Shown: positions 20,469-28,484 of the stretch, piece after piece | How the letters are laid out: every line of letters starts with the position of its first letter | Numbering within the stretch: position 1 is the first letter of the stretch | Assembly: GCA_014730065.1 (NCBI GenBank) | Contig: WJIW01000034.1 | Location: 1-32,610 of the forward strand | DNA: 32,610 bases | Direction: 5' to 3' | Source of the DNA: Armatimonadia bacterium | GTDB lineage: Bacteria > Armatimonadota > Zipacnadia > UBA1398 | Position numbers and translations under genes: made by a program | Notes under the pieces: model-generated | The model's input: only the letters and a program-made list of their open reading frames with translations | What the model was told of the DNA's origin: nothing | Database searches by the model: none

Positions 20469-21113
20469 TCACTCGTCCCCTTGCTCGGAGTCGGCGTGGG
20501 CCGCCTCGCGCTCCTCGGCAGCCTCCACCTCCTCCACCTTCCGCTGGATCAGCTTCTCCTCGATCCGCGACGCCCGGATGATAGCATACCCCACCAGGAT
20601 GGCTCCCACCACGACGGCGGCGTCGGCCACATTAAACTGGGGCCACCAGCCCACGTCGATGAAGTCCACCACTCCCCTGGGACGCAGCAGCCGGTCGAAC
20701 AGGTTCCCCAGGGCACCGCCCACCACTAGCCCGAGCCCGGCCAGGTAGGTGGGCCACCCGAAGCGACCAAGCAGACCCGCCATCAGCACGATGACGATGG
20801 TCACGATGGCGATGCCGGAGACCAGCTCCGGGTGGTCCGAAAGCATGCCCCAGGCGATCCCGGGGTTGTACACGTGGGAGAGCCAGAGGTACCCGTCGAT
20901 TACGGTTACGGTCTGCCGGCCCTCGGGCACTTCGGCTATTACCAGCTCCTTGGTGAACTGGTCGGCGACGAGGCAGGTGATGCCAAGGCTCAGGAAGATG
21001 ACGACCCGCTGCCACCGGGCCAGGGGCTCGAAGATGGGCCGGTACTCGGCCAGGTCCACCTCGATGTAATCCTCCGACGGCCGGTCGTCCGCGCCGCGGG
21101 GGTCGTTGTCCAT
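20469..21113 (-). CDS. lspA: Lipoprotein signal peptidase (signal peptidase II)
   Basis: A 214-residue protein from the ATG at 21113; a TTG at 21137 would add 8 residues. It has four transmembrane segments after an acidic cytoplasmic N-terminal extension of about 30 residues. The catalytic aspartate pair of this A8-family protease is visible: D150 in GVVDFIDV and D164 in FNVADAA. The GGALGNLFDR motif precedes them. LspA cleaves the signal peptide after Lgt has lipidated the cysteine. A charged Glu/Arg-rich C-terminal tail (about 180-214) is longer than usual. The ileS-lspA order is the same conserved pair as in E. coli. The next gene, lgt, begins directly at the stop. Confidence 0.95.
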   Translation of the reverse strand: MDNDPRGADDRPSEDYIEVDLAEYRPIFEPLARWQRVVIFLSLGITCLVADQFTKELVIAEVPEGRQTVTVIDGYLWLSHVYNPGIAWGMLSDHPELVSGIAIVTIVIVLMAGLLGRFGWPTYLAGLGLVVGGALGNLFDRLLRPRGVVDFIDVGWWPQFNVADAAVVVGAILVGYAIIRASRIEEKLIQRKVEEVEAAEEREAAHADSEQGDE

Positions 21114-21195
21114 GCTCGGAGACGGTTGGCTCGCCAAGGGTGATCGCCCGATCCGCGGGCGCGGAGACCGCCTGGCCCCCGCGCCCGCTCGAGTG

Positions 21196-24042
21196 CTACT
21201 CCTCCGGAGCGCCCGTCACGGCACGCACGCACCGAGCGCACAGCTCCGGATGCTCGTCGCTTTGGCCCACAGACGTCTCCACGTGCCAGCACCGAGGGCA
21301 TTTCTCGCCTTCGGCCTGCTCCACCAGGAAGTCCACTCCGCCCAGCTCGTCGGTGGAGAGAGTCACATCGCCACCGGCCCGGCCCTCGTGGACCTCGGAG
21401 CCCGAGAGGATCAGGAACTCCGCCAGTGGCGTGCCCTGCTCCTCGATGCCGCGAGCCACCTCGACCACCTGCTGGGGCGCGTGGATGGTGATCCGGCCAT
21501 CGAGGGGCTTCTTGAAGAGCTTCTCCGAACGGGCCTTCTCGATGGCGCGGTACGCCTCGGCGCGCAGTGTCTCCAGCACCTCGAAGCGCTCGAGCAGATC
21601 CTCGTTCATCCACTCGCTCCGTACCGACGGCCACTCCCCGAGTTGGACGGTCGGCAGCTCGTCGGTCTTGAACCGATGCTCCCAGATCTCCTCACAGGTG
21701 AAGGTCAGCACCGGCGCGAGCATCAGCGTCAGGCTCCGCAGGATGTGATCCATCGCCGTCTGGGCCGACCGGCGGGCCCGCCAATCATCGGCGGACGCAT
21801 AGAGCCGGTCTTTGGTCATGTCCATGTACAGAGTCGACAGCTCCGTCTCGCAGAAGCCGTGGATCTCCTGGACGGCGTGGTGGAAGTCCCACTCCTCCAT
21901 GCGCCGGGTGGCCGATTCGATCAGGCGGCCCAGTTTGCCCAGGGCCCATTGATCCAAGGGCAGCATGTCGGCGTAAGGCACCGCGTCGGCCTCGGGATCG
22001 AAGTCCGAGAGATTGCCCAGGAGGAACCGGCATGTGTTCCGGATCGACCGGTACGTCTTCGAGACCTGATCGAAGAGCTCAGCGGAGCAGTGCAGGTCTC
22101 GCTTGAAGTCCACGGTCGCGACCCAGAGCCGGATGATGTCGGCGCCACGACTGGACGCCACCTCCAAGGGGTCGATCACATTCCCGATGGACTTGGACAT
22201 CTTGCGGCCCATCTCATCGACCACGAACCCGTGGGTCACGCACGTCTTGTACGGCGGCACCTGGCGCGTGGCCATCGAGGTGAGCAGCGAGCTTTGGAAC
22301 CAGCCGCGGTGCTGGTCCGAGCCCTCGATGTACAGGTCACTGGGGAAGCCCAGCTCGTCGCTGCGCTCCAGGACGCCGGCCCAGCTCGTGCCCGAGTCGA
22401 ACCACACGTCCATGATGTCCATCTCCTTGCGGAGCTGGTCGGCGCCACGGTCGCAGGCGGGGCACTTAAAACTGTCGGGCAGCAGCTCCTCGGCCGGCAG
22501 CGCGAACCACGCATCCGACCCTCCCTGGCGGACCTTCTCCACCACCGAGTCGAAGGTCTCTTGGGAGTAGACGATCTCGCCGCATCCCCCGCAGAAGAAG
22601 ATGGGGATGGGCACGCCCCAGACCCGCTGGCGCGAGATGCACCAATCGGGGCGGCTCTCCATCATGCCCGCGATCCGCTGCTGGCCCTCGGCGGGGACCC
22701 AGGTCACCCGGTCCAGTGCCTGCAAGGCCGGCTGGCGGAGCTTCTCCATGTCGATGAACCACTGCTCGGTGCACCGGAAGAGCACCGGGTCCTTGCCGCG
22801 CCAGCAGTGGGGGTACGGATGCCGCAGGGCGTCGAGCTTGATGAGGAAGCCGTTCTCCTTCAGCCATGCGGGGATGTCCTCATTGGCCTTCTCCCAATGA
22901 AGCCCCGCGAACTGGCCCGCTTCGTCGGTGAGGCAGCCGTCATCGCCCATGGGCGAGATGATCGGCAGGCCGTACTGCCGGCCCACGATGAAGTCTTCCT
23001 CGCCGTGGCCGGGCGCGGTGTGCACGCAGCCGGTGCCGTCCTCCATGGTCACGTGGGTGCCCAGGATGATGGGCGACTCGCGGTCCAGGAAGGGGTGACG
23101 GGTATTGCGGCCCTCCAGCTCCTCGCCCCGGAACCGGCCCACGATGTCGAACACCTCGTAGCCCAGCTCCTCGCGGAGCGCTTCGAACCGCCCCTCGCCG
23201 ATGAGCAGGTACTCGCCCTGCTCCGGGCAGCCCGCCACATCGCCCTTGGCGAAAACCAGGACGTACTTCTCCGTCGGGTGGAGGCACACGGCCATATTGC
23301 CCGGCAGGGTCCATGGCGTGGTGGTCCAGATGGGCACGGAGATCTGGTCCGACTCGCTCAGCCCCGATCCGAGGGCCTGGAGATCATCGGCCCACGGGAA
23401 GCGCACGGTGATGGCCGGGGACTCGATGTCGTGATACTCGATCTCGGCATCGGCCAGCGCCGTGCGGCTCAGGACCGACCAGTACACGGGCCGGAAGCCC
23501 CGGTAGATCATCCCACCCAGGGCGATCTCCCCGAAGACCTGGAGCTGGCGCGCCTCGTACTCGGGATCCAGGGTGACGTAACGATTCTCCCAGTCACCGC
23601 GGACGCCCATGCGCCGGAACTGCTCGGTCTGCTTGTCCACGTACTGGAGGGCGAAGTCGCGGCAGCGGCCGCGCCACTCCACGGGGTCCATCTGACCTCG
23701 GTCGAGGCCCGTCTCGGTCATGACCCGGTGCTCGAGCGGCAGCCCGTGGGTATCGAAGCCAGGCACGTAAGGGCAGTCGTACCCGCGCAGCGTCTTGTAC
23801 TTGACGACCATGTCCTTGAGGATCTTGTTCTGCGCCGTGCCGATGTGGATGTCCCCATTGCTGTATGGGGGGCCGTCGTGGAGCACGTATCGAGGACGGC
23901 CGGCGCAGCGCTCACGGACGAGTCGGTAGATATCGAGCTGGTTCCATGTCTCGATAATCCGCGGCTCACGCTCCGGAAGGTTGGCCCGCATTGGGAAGTC
24001 GGTCTTGGGTAACTGCAGAGTGCCTTGGTAGTCCTTTGACAT
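21196..24042 (-). CDS. ileS: Isoleucyl-tRNA synthetase
   Basis: A 948-residue class Ia synthetase that charges tRNA-Ile, with an editing domain for valine. The N-terminal signature reads PPYSNGDIHIGTAQNKILKD, so the HIGH motif is HIGT (residues 66-69). KMSKS is intact at 614-618. Editing-domain residues lie around 200-390 (for example TTPWTLPGN, HTAPGHGEED). A C-terminal zinc knuckle is present (CPRCWHVE...CARC, about 918-945). The start at 24042 is set by GGAGAGGAGG six bases upstream; an ATG eight codons earlier would lie within that site. The gene is preceded by a sigma-70-like promoter and a hairpin leader. It is followed, after 82 bp, by lspA. Confidence 0.96.
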   Translation of the reverse strand: MSKDYQGTLQLPKTDFPMRANLPEREPRIIETWNQLDIYRLVRERCAGRPRYVLHDGPPYSNGDIHIGTAQNKILKDMVVKYKTLRGYDCPYVPGFDTHGLPLEHRVMTETGLDRGQMDPVEWRGRCRDFALQYVDKQTEQFRRMGVRGDWENRYVTLDPEYEARQLQVFGEIALGGMIYRGFRPVYWSVLSRTALADAEIEYHDIESPAITVRFPWADDLQALGSGLSESDQISVPIWTTTPWTLPGNMAVCLHPTEKYVLVFAKGDVAGCPEQGEYLLIGEGRFEALREELGYEVFDIVGRFRGEELEGRNTRHPFLDRESPIILGTHVTMEDGTGCVHTAPGHGEEDFIVGRQYGLPIISPMGDDGCLTDEAGQFAGLHWEKANEDIPAWLKENGFLIKLDALRHPYPHCWRGKDPVLFRCTEQWFIDMEKLRQPALQALDRVTWVPAEGQQRIAGMMESRPDWCISRQRVWGVPIPIFFCGGCGEIVYSQETFDSVVEKVRQGGSDAWFALPAEELLPDSFKCPACDRGADQLRKEMDIMDVWFDSGTSWAGVLERSDELGFPSDLYIEGSDQHRGWFQSSLLTSMATRQVPPYKTCVTHGFVVDEMGRKMSKSIGNVIDPLEVASSRGADIIRLWVATVDFKRDLHCSAELFDQVSKTYRSIRNTCRFLLGNLSDFDPEADAVPYADMLPLDQWALGKLGRLIESATRRMEEWDFHHAVQEIHGFCETELSTLYMDMTKDRLYASADDWRARRSAQTAMDHILRSLTLMLAPVLTFTCEEIWEHRFKTDELPTVQLGEWPSVRSEWMNEDLLERFEVLETLRAEAYRAIEKARSEKLFKKPLDGRITIHAPQQVVEVARGIEEQGTPLAEFLILSGSEVHEGRAGGDVTLSTDELGGVDFLVEQAEGEKCPRCWHVETSVGQSDEHPELCARCVRAVTGAPEE

Positions 24043-24048
24043 TCGGGT

Positions 24049-24058
24049 CCTCCTCTCC
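24049..24058 (-). promoter_or_regulatory. Strong ribosome binding site of ileS
   Basis: GGAGAGGAGG on the minus strand ends six bases before the ATG at 24042. It favours this start over the in-frame ATG eight codons upstream. Confidence 0.8.
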
Positions 24059-24097
24059 GGCATTCGCCGCGAAAATGGGGCACCCAAGCACAGAAAC

Positions 24098-24124
24098 GGG
24101 AGCCCGCCATGCGGCTGGGCTCCC
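24098..24124 (-). promoter_or_regulatory. Stem-loop in the ileS leader
   Basis: On the minus strand, perfect 8-bp arms GGGAGCCC and GGGCTCCC flank an inner GCC-GCAT-GGC helix with one bulged base. The hairpin is followed by GTTTCTGTG. It lies within the predicted 107-nt ileS leader, about 55 bases before the start codon. The short pyrimidine-rich stretch after it could make it a weak attenuator; a structural or mRNA-stability role is equally possible. No T-box consensus was found nearby. Confidence 0.45.
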
Positions 24125-24155
24125 TCGCTTCGAGCACCCGCTGCTTCGGAGAGGA

Positions 24156-24184
24156 AATATACGCCGGGCATGGGCCAGGGTCAA
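24156..24184 (-). promoter_or_regulatory. Sigma-70-like promoter for ileS-lspA-lgt-rluD-tgt run
   Basis: On the minus strand, TTGACC (24184-24179) is separated by exactly 17 bases from TATATT (24161-24156). Each hexamer differs from consensus by one base. The expected transcription start is near 24149, giving a leader of about 107 nt. It is the best promoter match I found in the intergenic regions that I scanned by eye. Confidence 0.65.
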
Positions 24185-24379
24185 CCGGAGCGGCATCGCC
24201 GTAGGCCGTTGGTAGGAGCGCCCACACGCGCCGCCGGAGGATCCCGGACGGGCCGCGCTGGCACAGGCCTTCGCAGGGGGTAGGCCCTGGCCGGGCCGCG
24301 ACCGGGTCTCAACCAAGCAGGGACCGCCTCCATCGCCCGGAATAGGGCCCCACCTGAACCCGCAACCAGGAGGCCTACC

Positions 24380-25381
24380 ATGGAGCTAATCGGAGACGAA
24401 CATGCCAGCCTCGAACCCCTCAAGGGCAGAACCATCGCCGTCCTCGGATACGGCAACCAAGGCCGTGCCCAGGGCCTGAACCTGCGCGATACCGGCATGA
24501 CGGTCATCGTGGGCAACCGGGACGACGAGTACCGCCAGCAGGCCATCGATGATGGCTTCCAGCCCATGGACATCGCCGACGCCGCCCGGCAGGGAGACGT
24601 GCTGCTGGTCCTCACCACCGATGAGAGCCAGCCGCGCATCTGGGATTCGGAGATCGCCCCGGGCATCGAGGCGGGCAACTGCCTGGTTTGGGGCAGCGGC
24701 TACAACGTGGGCTACGGGCTGCTGGACCTGCCGGAGGACGCTGACGTCATCATGGTGGCGCCGCGCATGGTGGGCGAGAACGTCCGGGCGCTGTACGAGC
24801 AGGGCAGCGGCGCCATCGCCCAGTTCGCCATCCACCAGGACGCCACGGGTAGGGCTCGTGACATGGCCCTAGCCCTATGCAAGGGCATCGGCCTTACCCG
24901 GGGCGGGGTCTTCGAGTCATCCTTCCGGGAGGAAGCCGAGCTGGACCTGTTCGCCGAGCAGGTGGTTTGGGCGGGGCTAACGGCATGGCTCGTGGAGTGC
25001 TTCGAGATAGGGGTGGAGATGGGGTTCTCACCCGAGCTGCTGGTCATGGAGCTGTACGCCTCGGGCGAGGCGGCGGAGATTGTGGGGCTGATGGCGGAGA
25101 TGGGGTTCTTCCGCCAGATGAGCGTACACTCCACCACCAGCCAGTACGGCACCCTGTCTCGGGGCCCCGAGATCCTAAGTGACGAGATGCGAGCCAAGGG
25201 CCGAGAGCTTTTCAGGCGGGACATCCGGGGCGGCGCCTTCGTGGAGGAGTGGAGCCGGGAGCAAGCCGGGGGGTCCCAGCGCCTGAAGGCCCTCAAGGAG
25301 AGGGCCCTTCAGCACCCCATGAGCCAGGCCGAGGTGAAGGTCATCGAAGCCATCCGAAGGGCGCACGGGCTGGAGCGCTAG
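24380..25381 (+). CDS. Ketol-acid reductoisomerase homologue with altered active site
   Basis: A 333-residue protein aligning over its full length with class I KARI (IlvC). The NADP-binding N-domain is clear (GRTIAVLGYGNQGRAQGLNL, 16-35; VGNRDDEY). The knotted C-domain keeps metal ligands matching D190, E194, E226, E230 and S251 of Pseudomonas KARI: D189 and E193 in DLFAEQ, E224, E230 and S251, with a two-residue insertion between E224 and E230. However, the conserved His107 is Ser106 (GSGYNVGY) and the conserved Lys130 is Arg129 (APRMVGE). The usual KGPGH motif is gone. No other branched-chain amino acid gene is nearby. It may be a divergent paralogue with another substrate, so ilvC is not assigned. 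AGGAGG precedes the ATG. Confidence 0.85.
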   Translation: MELIGDEHASLEPLKGRTIAVLGYGNQGRAQGLNLRDTGMTVIVGNRDDEYRQQAIDDGFQPMDIADAARQGDVLLVLTTDESQPRIWDSEIAPGIEAGNCLVWGSGYNVGYGLLDLPEDADVIMVAPRMVGENVRALYEQGSGAIAQFAIHQDATGRARDMALALCKGIGLTRGGVFESSFREEAELDLFAEQVVWAGLTAWLVECFEIGVEMGFSPELLVMELYASGEAAEIVGLMAEMGFFRQMSVHSTTSQYGTLSRGPEILSDEMRAKGRELFRRDIRGGAFVEEWSREQAGGSQRLKALKERALQHPMSQAEVKVIEAIRRAHGLER

Positions 25382-25384
25382 GCG

Positions 25385-25654
25385 CTAGTCTTCCTCGTCC
25401 TCCTCGGCGCTTGCCTCGGGCGACCGGGGATCGAGCAACCCATCGACCTCGCCCTTGATGGTGTCTCGGACGCCGTCGATGTCGCTCCGGACCTCATCAT
25501 GGATCTTCTTGGCCTGGGCCGCCCCGCTGCCGAGGCTCTTCATCAGGCCGCTCATCTTCGCGCCGCCGAAGAGCAGCACGATGACGCCGGCGATGATGAG
25601 CAGCTCGGGACCACCGAGGGTGAAGGCGAGGGGGAGAGATCCGGTGTAGGGCAT
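25385..25654 (-). CDS. tatA: Twin-arginine translocase TatA-type subunit
   Basis: An 89-residue protein with the TatA/E layout: one short transmembrane helix containing GGPELLIIAGVIVLLFGGAKM (about 14-34, written without its last residues in full), the FG hinge, and an amphipathic helix (SGLMKSLGSGAAQAKKIHDE). A charged acidic tail follows. TatA forms the pore for export of folded proteins. TatB and TatC are not in the window. AGGAG seven bases upstream supports the ATG. It lies 85 bp downstream of the protease gene and converges with the KARI-like gene with 3 bp between them. Confidence 0.9.
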   Translation of the reverse strand: MPYTGSLPLAFTLGGPELLIIAGVIVLLFGGAKMSGLMKSLGSGAAQAKKIHDEVRSDIDGVRDTIKGEVDGLLDPRSPEASAEEDEED

Positions 25655-25739
25655 GGTGAGCTCCTATACAGACTGGGCAACTACATTGAAGCGTTCGCGG
25701 CGACTAGCGAGGGGTCCTCTCGAACACCGGCCGACGCTG

Positions 25740-27254
25740 CTAGCGGCGATCCACCAGTACGACCATGGAGCGGTCGCATTCGGCGCCCTGGTACAGTAGC
25801 CGGCAGTCGAAGGCCAGGCTGGGGTGACCCTGGCCCATTACTGGGTTGCCGGCGGTGAAGCGCAGCCGGACTTCCAGGTGCTCCCGCTCACCGGGCTCAC
25901 GCTCTGGGTCGTACCCCACCGCGCCATCGATCGTGCCGAGGGCAGCGCCCTCCTCGGACGTCAGGGCGAGCTCGTCCAGGTGCCGGTGAATGTTCAGGGA
26001 AGGCAGCACCAGCACCGCACTGCCGGGCACGATGTCCACGGCCACGGGGAGATCCAAGGCCAATCGGAACCCCGAGATGTCCGACGGCGAAGCATTGCCG
26101 ATAGACACGCGCAGAAGCGCCTCTCCGTCGGAACCGACTACGGCCGTCTGCTGGAAGTCTCCGGTCGCTCCTCGGGCATCGGCGTGGATCTCGCCCATGC
26201 GCCGGAACACGTCCCGGTTCGCGTCACCCACCGACAGGGTCCGCTCCAAGGGCACGGCATCGCCATCGACGACACGGAGGAGGCCTACGTCGATGGGGTT
26301 GTTGACGCTCAGCGACTCGACCACCGCGGCGTACTCGCCGGCCGAAGCCACAGGCTGGCCGTCGATGGACTGGATCAGATCCCAGATGCGCAGGCCGGAA
26401 CGGGCGGCGGGCCCGTGGCTCAGGACGGTGGAGACGAAGACACCCTCGGGGAACTGGCCCGTCTCCTCCTTCAGCGCGGCAGCCACCTGTTGGGAGCGAG
26501 CCGAGGGCAGCGACTCCCACGTCTCGCGCACCATGGCGCCCAGGTACGGATGCGGCTCTGAAGGCAGCGGCAGTGGGTCGCCCGACTCGATGCCCGCCAG
26601 GGCGTACTCCAAGGTGGTACTGATGGTGGCCGCCGGCACGCTCATGGCGAGCCCGGCCCCCGACTTCACGCCCCAGTGCAGGCCCACCACCCGGCCGCGG
26701 CCGTCGAGCAGTGGGCTGCCCGAGGAGCCGGGTCCGAGGAGCACCTTGGTGCGGATACACTCCCGGTAGGCTCCGTGGGCCGGCGGATCGTCGGTGGATT
26801 GGTAGACAGGCGGGCCGGCCACCACGCCGGGCGCCAGTCCGGTGAGGGTCCCCGCATCATAGCCCACGGTCCACACCGCCTCCCCCGGCGCGGGCAGCTC
26901 GTCGGCCAGGGGCAGCGTTACCTGCGGAGGCCGGTCGGGCAGCAGCACGGCCACATCGGTCGCCGTGTTCGCGGTCACCAGCCGGCAGGTGGTGGCTTGG
27001 TCTTCCATCAGAACCTGGATGGCGCCCTGCCAGTCGATGACCACATGGGCGTTGGTGATGTACACCCCCCCCTCGGCGGCGAAGGCCGTCCCCTTCAGCC
27101 GACCTTCAACCAGTACCGATCCGATGGCGGGCGACACCTGGGCGTATAGATCGGAGAGGGCCGGATCGCCAGCGGGGGCCGGCTGGGCCGAGGCGGACGA
27201 GATCAGGATGATCGCTAGGATGGCAATGGCCGAGCCCCGAGCTATGCCCATCAT
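25740..27254 (-). CDS. Secreted trypsin-like serine protease with PDZ domain
   Basis: A 504-residue S1C (HtrA/DegP-like) protease. A signal peptide is present (hydrophobic residues 7-23, likely cut after ASA). The catalytic triad is visible: H70 in ITNAHVV, D100 in TATDVAVL and S178 in GPGSSGSPLL. A PDZ domain (about 240-335) contains SHGPAARSGLRIWDLIQSI. The C-terminal 150 residues form an additional beta-rich domain not found in DegP. It probably acts in the periplasm or outside the cell in protein quality control. The ATG overlaps the stop of the cyclic-nucleotide-binding gene by 4 bp (ATGA). There is one PDZ domain, so it is closer to DegS/HtrA-like members than to DegP. Confidence 0.9.
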   Translation of the reverse strand: MMGIARGSAIAILAIILISSASAQPAPAGDPALSDLYAQVSPAIGSVLVEGRLKGTAFAAEGGVYITNAHVVIDWQGAIQVLMEDQATTCRLVTANTATDVAVLLPDRPPQVTLPLADELPAPGEAVWTVGYDAGTLTGLAPGVVAGPPVYQSTDDPPAHGAYRECIRTKVLLGPGSSGSPLLDGRGRVVGLHWGVKSGAGLAMSVPAATISTTLEYALAGIESGDPLPLPSEPHPYLGAMVRETWESLPSARSQQVAAALKEETGQFPEGVFVSTVLSHGPAARSGLRIWDLIQSIDGQPVASAGEYAAVVESLSVNNPIDVGLLRVVDGDAVPLERTLSVGDANRDVFRRMGEIHADARGATGDFQQTAVVGSDGEALLRVSIGNASPSDISGFRLALDLPVAVDIVPGSAVLVLPSLNIHRHLDELALTSEEGAALGTIDGAVGYDPEREPGEREHLEVRLRFTAGNPVMGQGHPSLAFDCRLLYQGAECDRSMVVLVDRR

Positions 27255-27694
27255 GTCACCAGCGAGTTCGTCCGCCGGAGGCGCATGGAGAGCATGCGGG
27301 CCAGTCGGCGCAGGATCAGGCTCGCGGCGGTGGGATGGTCGGTGAGCATCTGCTCGAAAGCCTCTCGGGGCAGGCGGGCGAACCGGCAGCGGCCCCGGGC
27401 GATGGCGCTCGCTGACCGCGGCCCCTTGTCGAGCAGGGCCATCTCGCCCACGATCCAGCCGTTACGGATCTCGGCCAAGGTACGCTCGTCCTCGCCGTCC
27501 TCATCGCCTTGCCGGAGCACGCGGACCGACCCCTCGAGGATGAAGTAGGCGGAGTCGCCTGGGTCGCCCTCCTCGAAGACGGGCTTGCCATCCATCACGA
27601 CCCGCTCCTCGAGCATCTCGCTCACCAGGCCGCGCTGGGCTTCGTCCAGGTCCTTGAGGGTGTCGATCCCAAACAACTCGTCGGGCCGTATCAC
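27251..27694 (-). CDS. Cyclic-nucleotide-binding domain protein without DNA-binding domain
   Basis: A 147-residue single-domain cNMP-binding protein. The beta-barrel contains GDPGDSAYFILEGSVRVL (about 43-60), and the phosphate-binding cassette reads VGEMALLDKGPRSASA (about 82-97, with the E and R that contact ribose-phosphate). No helix-turn-helix follows, unlike in CRP. It could act as a regulatory adaptor or be structural. The GTG start is supported by GGAGG six bases upstream. It is co-transcribed with and overlaps the protease gene, suggesting a functional link. Confidence 0.88.
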   Translation of the reverse strand: MIRPDELFGIDTLKDLDEAQRGLVSEMLEERVVMDGKPVFEEGDPGDSAYFILEGSVRVLRQGDEDGEDERTLAEIRNGWIVGEMALLDKGPRSASAIARGRCRFARLPREAFEQMLTDHPTAASLILRRLARMLSMRLRRTNSLVT

Positions 27695-27786
27695 CGCGAG
27701 CCTCCTCTCCCCCGCTCATGTGGTTCTCGCCCGCGCGTGAAGGCCCCTCTCACGGAGGAGCGGCTACGGGCTAAGGGGAACGCCAC

Positions 27787-27804
27787 CGCCGGCCGAGGCC
27801 GGCG
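27787..27804. other. 18-bp inverted repeat in a divergent promoter region
   Basis: Perfect arms cgccggcc/ggccggcg are separated by GA. They lie in the 134-bp gap between the divergent cyclic-nucleotide-binding gene and the rhomboid gene, 24 bp before the latter's ATG. It could be an operator or a leader hairpin that affects the rhomboid start. No T-run follows. Confidence 0.35.
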
Positions 27805-27828
27805 TCTCGGAGCCCAGAGGACGAGTCC

Positions 27829-28464
27829 ATGCCGCGCAGCACATCAGCCAAGCCGAAGGGGCAGCCCCGGCTGCCCGCCGTTCTGGCGATCATCGCCATC
27901 AACTTCGGCCTCCTCCTGGCCACCAGCCTGACCGGCCTGGTTCCAGGGCTGCTATCCCTGCAGCCCCGCTTGGTGGTGGAGGGCCAGGTTTGGCGGCTCC
28001 TGACCTACGCCTGGATCCACGGGGGCTGGGGGCATTTCATCGGCAACATGATGGTCCTCGCCCCCTTCGCCGTGTTCCTGGAGTACCGCTATGGCCGGCC
28101 TCAGTTCGTCGGCTTGTACATTGCCTCATGCGTTCTCGTCGGGGCCTTCCTCACCTTGATCGGTCAGGCCGCCGTGGGGGCCAGCGGGGCCTTGTGCGCC
28201 ATGGCCATGCTCGCCGTGCTCGAGCTTCTCGCTGGCGAGAGCCGGTCGGTGTGGGTCATCATCCCCGAGCTGATCCTGGGCGCGGCGGTGGTCCTGCTGT
28301 GGCTTCTGCCCGCCATGTGGGGGGACCTCATGGGCCTGTTCCAGCGGGACGGGATCTCGCACTGGGGCCATCTCGCGGGCTTCGCAACGGGCTTCGTCTT
28401 CTTCAGGATCATGCGCGCCGGAAAGAGCAGGCGATCCTCGCGGCGAACCAAGAAGCGTTCGTGA
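27829..28464 (+). CDS. Rhomboid-family intramembrane serine protease
   Basis: A 211-residue protein with about six transmembrane helices after a short basic N-terminus. Family motifs are HGGWGHFIGN (64-73), the catalytic Ser119 in VGASGALC and the catalytic His181 in GHLAGFATGF. The dyad Ser-His is complete, so an active protease is expected. Rhomboids cut single-pass membrane substrates within the bilayer. The C-terminus is strongly basic (RAGKSRRSSRRTKKRS). A DsrE-like gene follows immediately. Confidence 0.92.
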   Translation: MPRSTSAKPKGQPRLPAVLAIIAINFGLLLATSLTGLVPGLLSLQPRLVVEGQVWRLLTYAWIHGGWGHFIGNMMVLAPFAVFLEYRYGRPQFVGLYIASCVLVGAFLTLIGQAAVGASGALCAMAMLAVLELLAGESRSVWVIIPELILGAAVVLLWLLPAMWGDLMGLFQRDGISHWGHLAGFATGFVFFRIMRAGKSRRSSRRTKKRS

Positions 28465-28469
28465 TCATC

Positions 28470-28477
28470 GGAAGGGG
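28470..28477 (+). promoter_or_regulatory. Ribosome binding site deciding the DsrE-like start
   Basis: GGAAGGGG lies seven bases before the GTG at 28485. Another GTG at 28461 overlaps the rhomboid stop but has no comparable site and would add eight residues. The later start is preferred. Confidence 0.55.
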
Positions 28478-28484
28478 AAAGCCC

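Larger units (their letters stand above)
24043..24379. other. 337-bp divergent intergenic region
   Basis: This is the only gap over 300 bp. The left half (24043-24184) holds the ileS leader, hairpin and promoter. The right half (24185-24379) is GC-rich, with partial repeats of a CGGGCCGCG motif (about 24250 and 24293) and an AGGAGG ribosome binding site at 24368-24373 for the downstream gene. No convincing promoter for the plus-strand gene, no RNA gene and no supported small ORF were seen there. Confidence 0.5.

Noticed and set aside
21106-24012. Long open frame (968 codons) on the plus strand opposite ileS
   Set aside because: It is a mirror of the GC-rich ileS codon pattern and shows no domain or ribosome binding site; ileS is unmistakable.
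24043-24150. T-box riboswitch in the ileS leader
   Set aside because: The leader is only about 107 nt and lacks the conserved T-box sequence and a specifier stem; only a simple hairpin is seen.
24380-25381. Straight assignment as ilvC
   Set aside because: The conserved His and Lys of the active site are replaced, so the classical reaction cannot be assumed.
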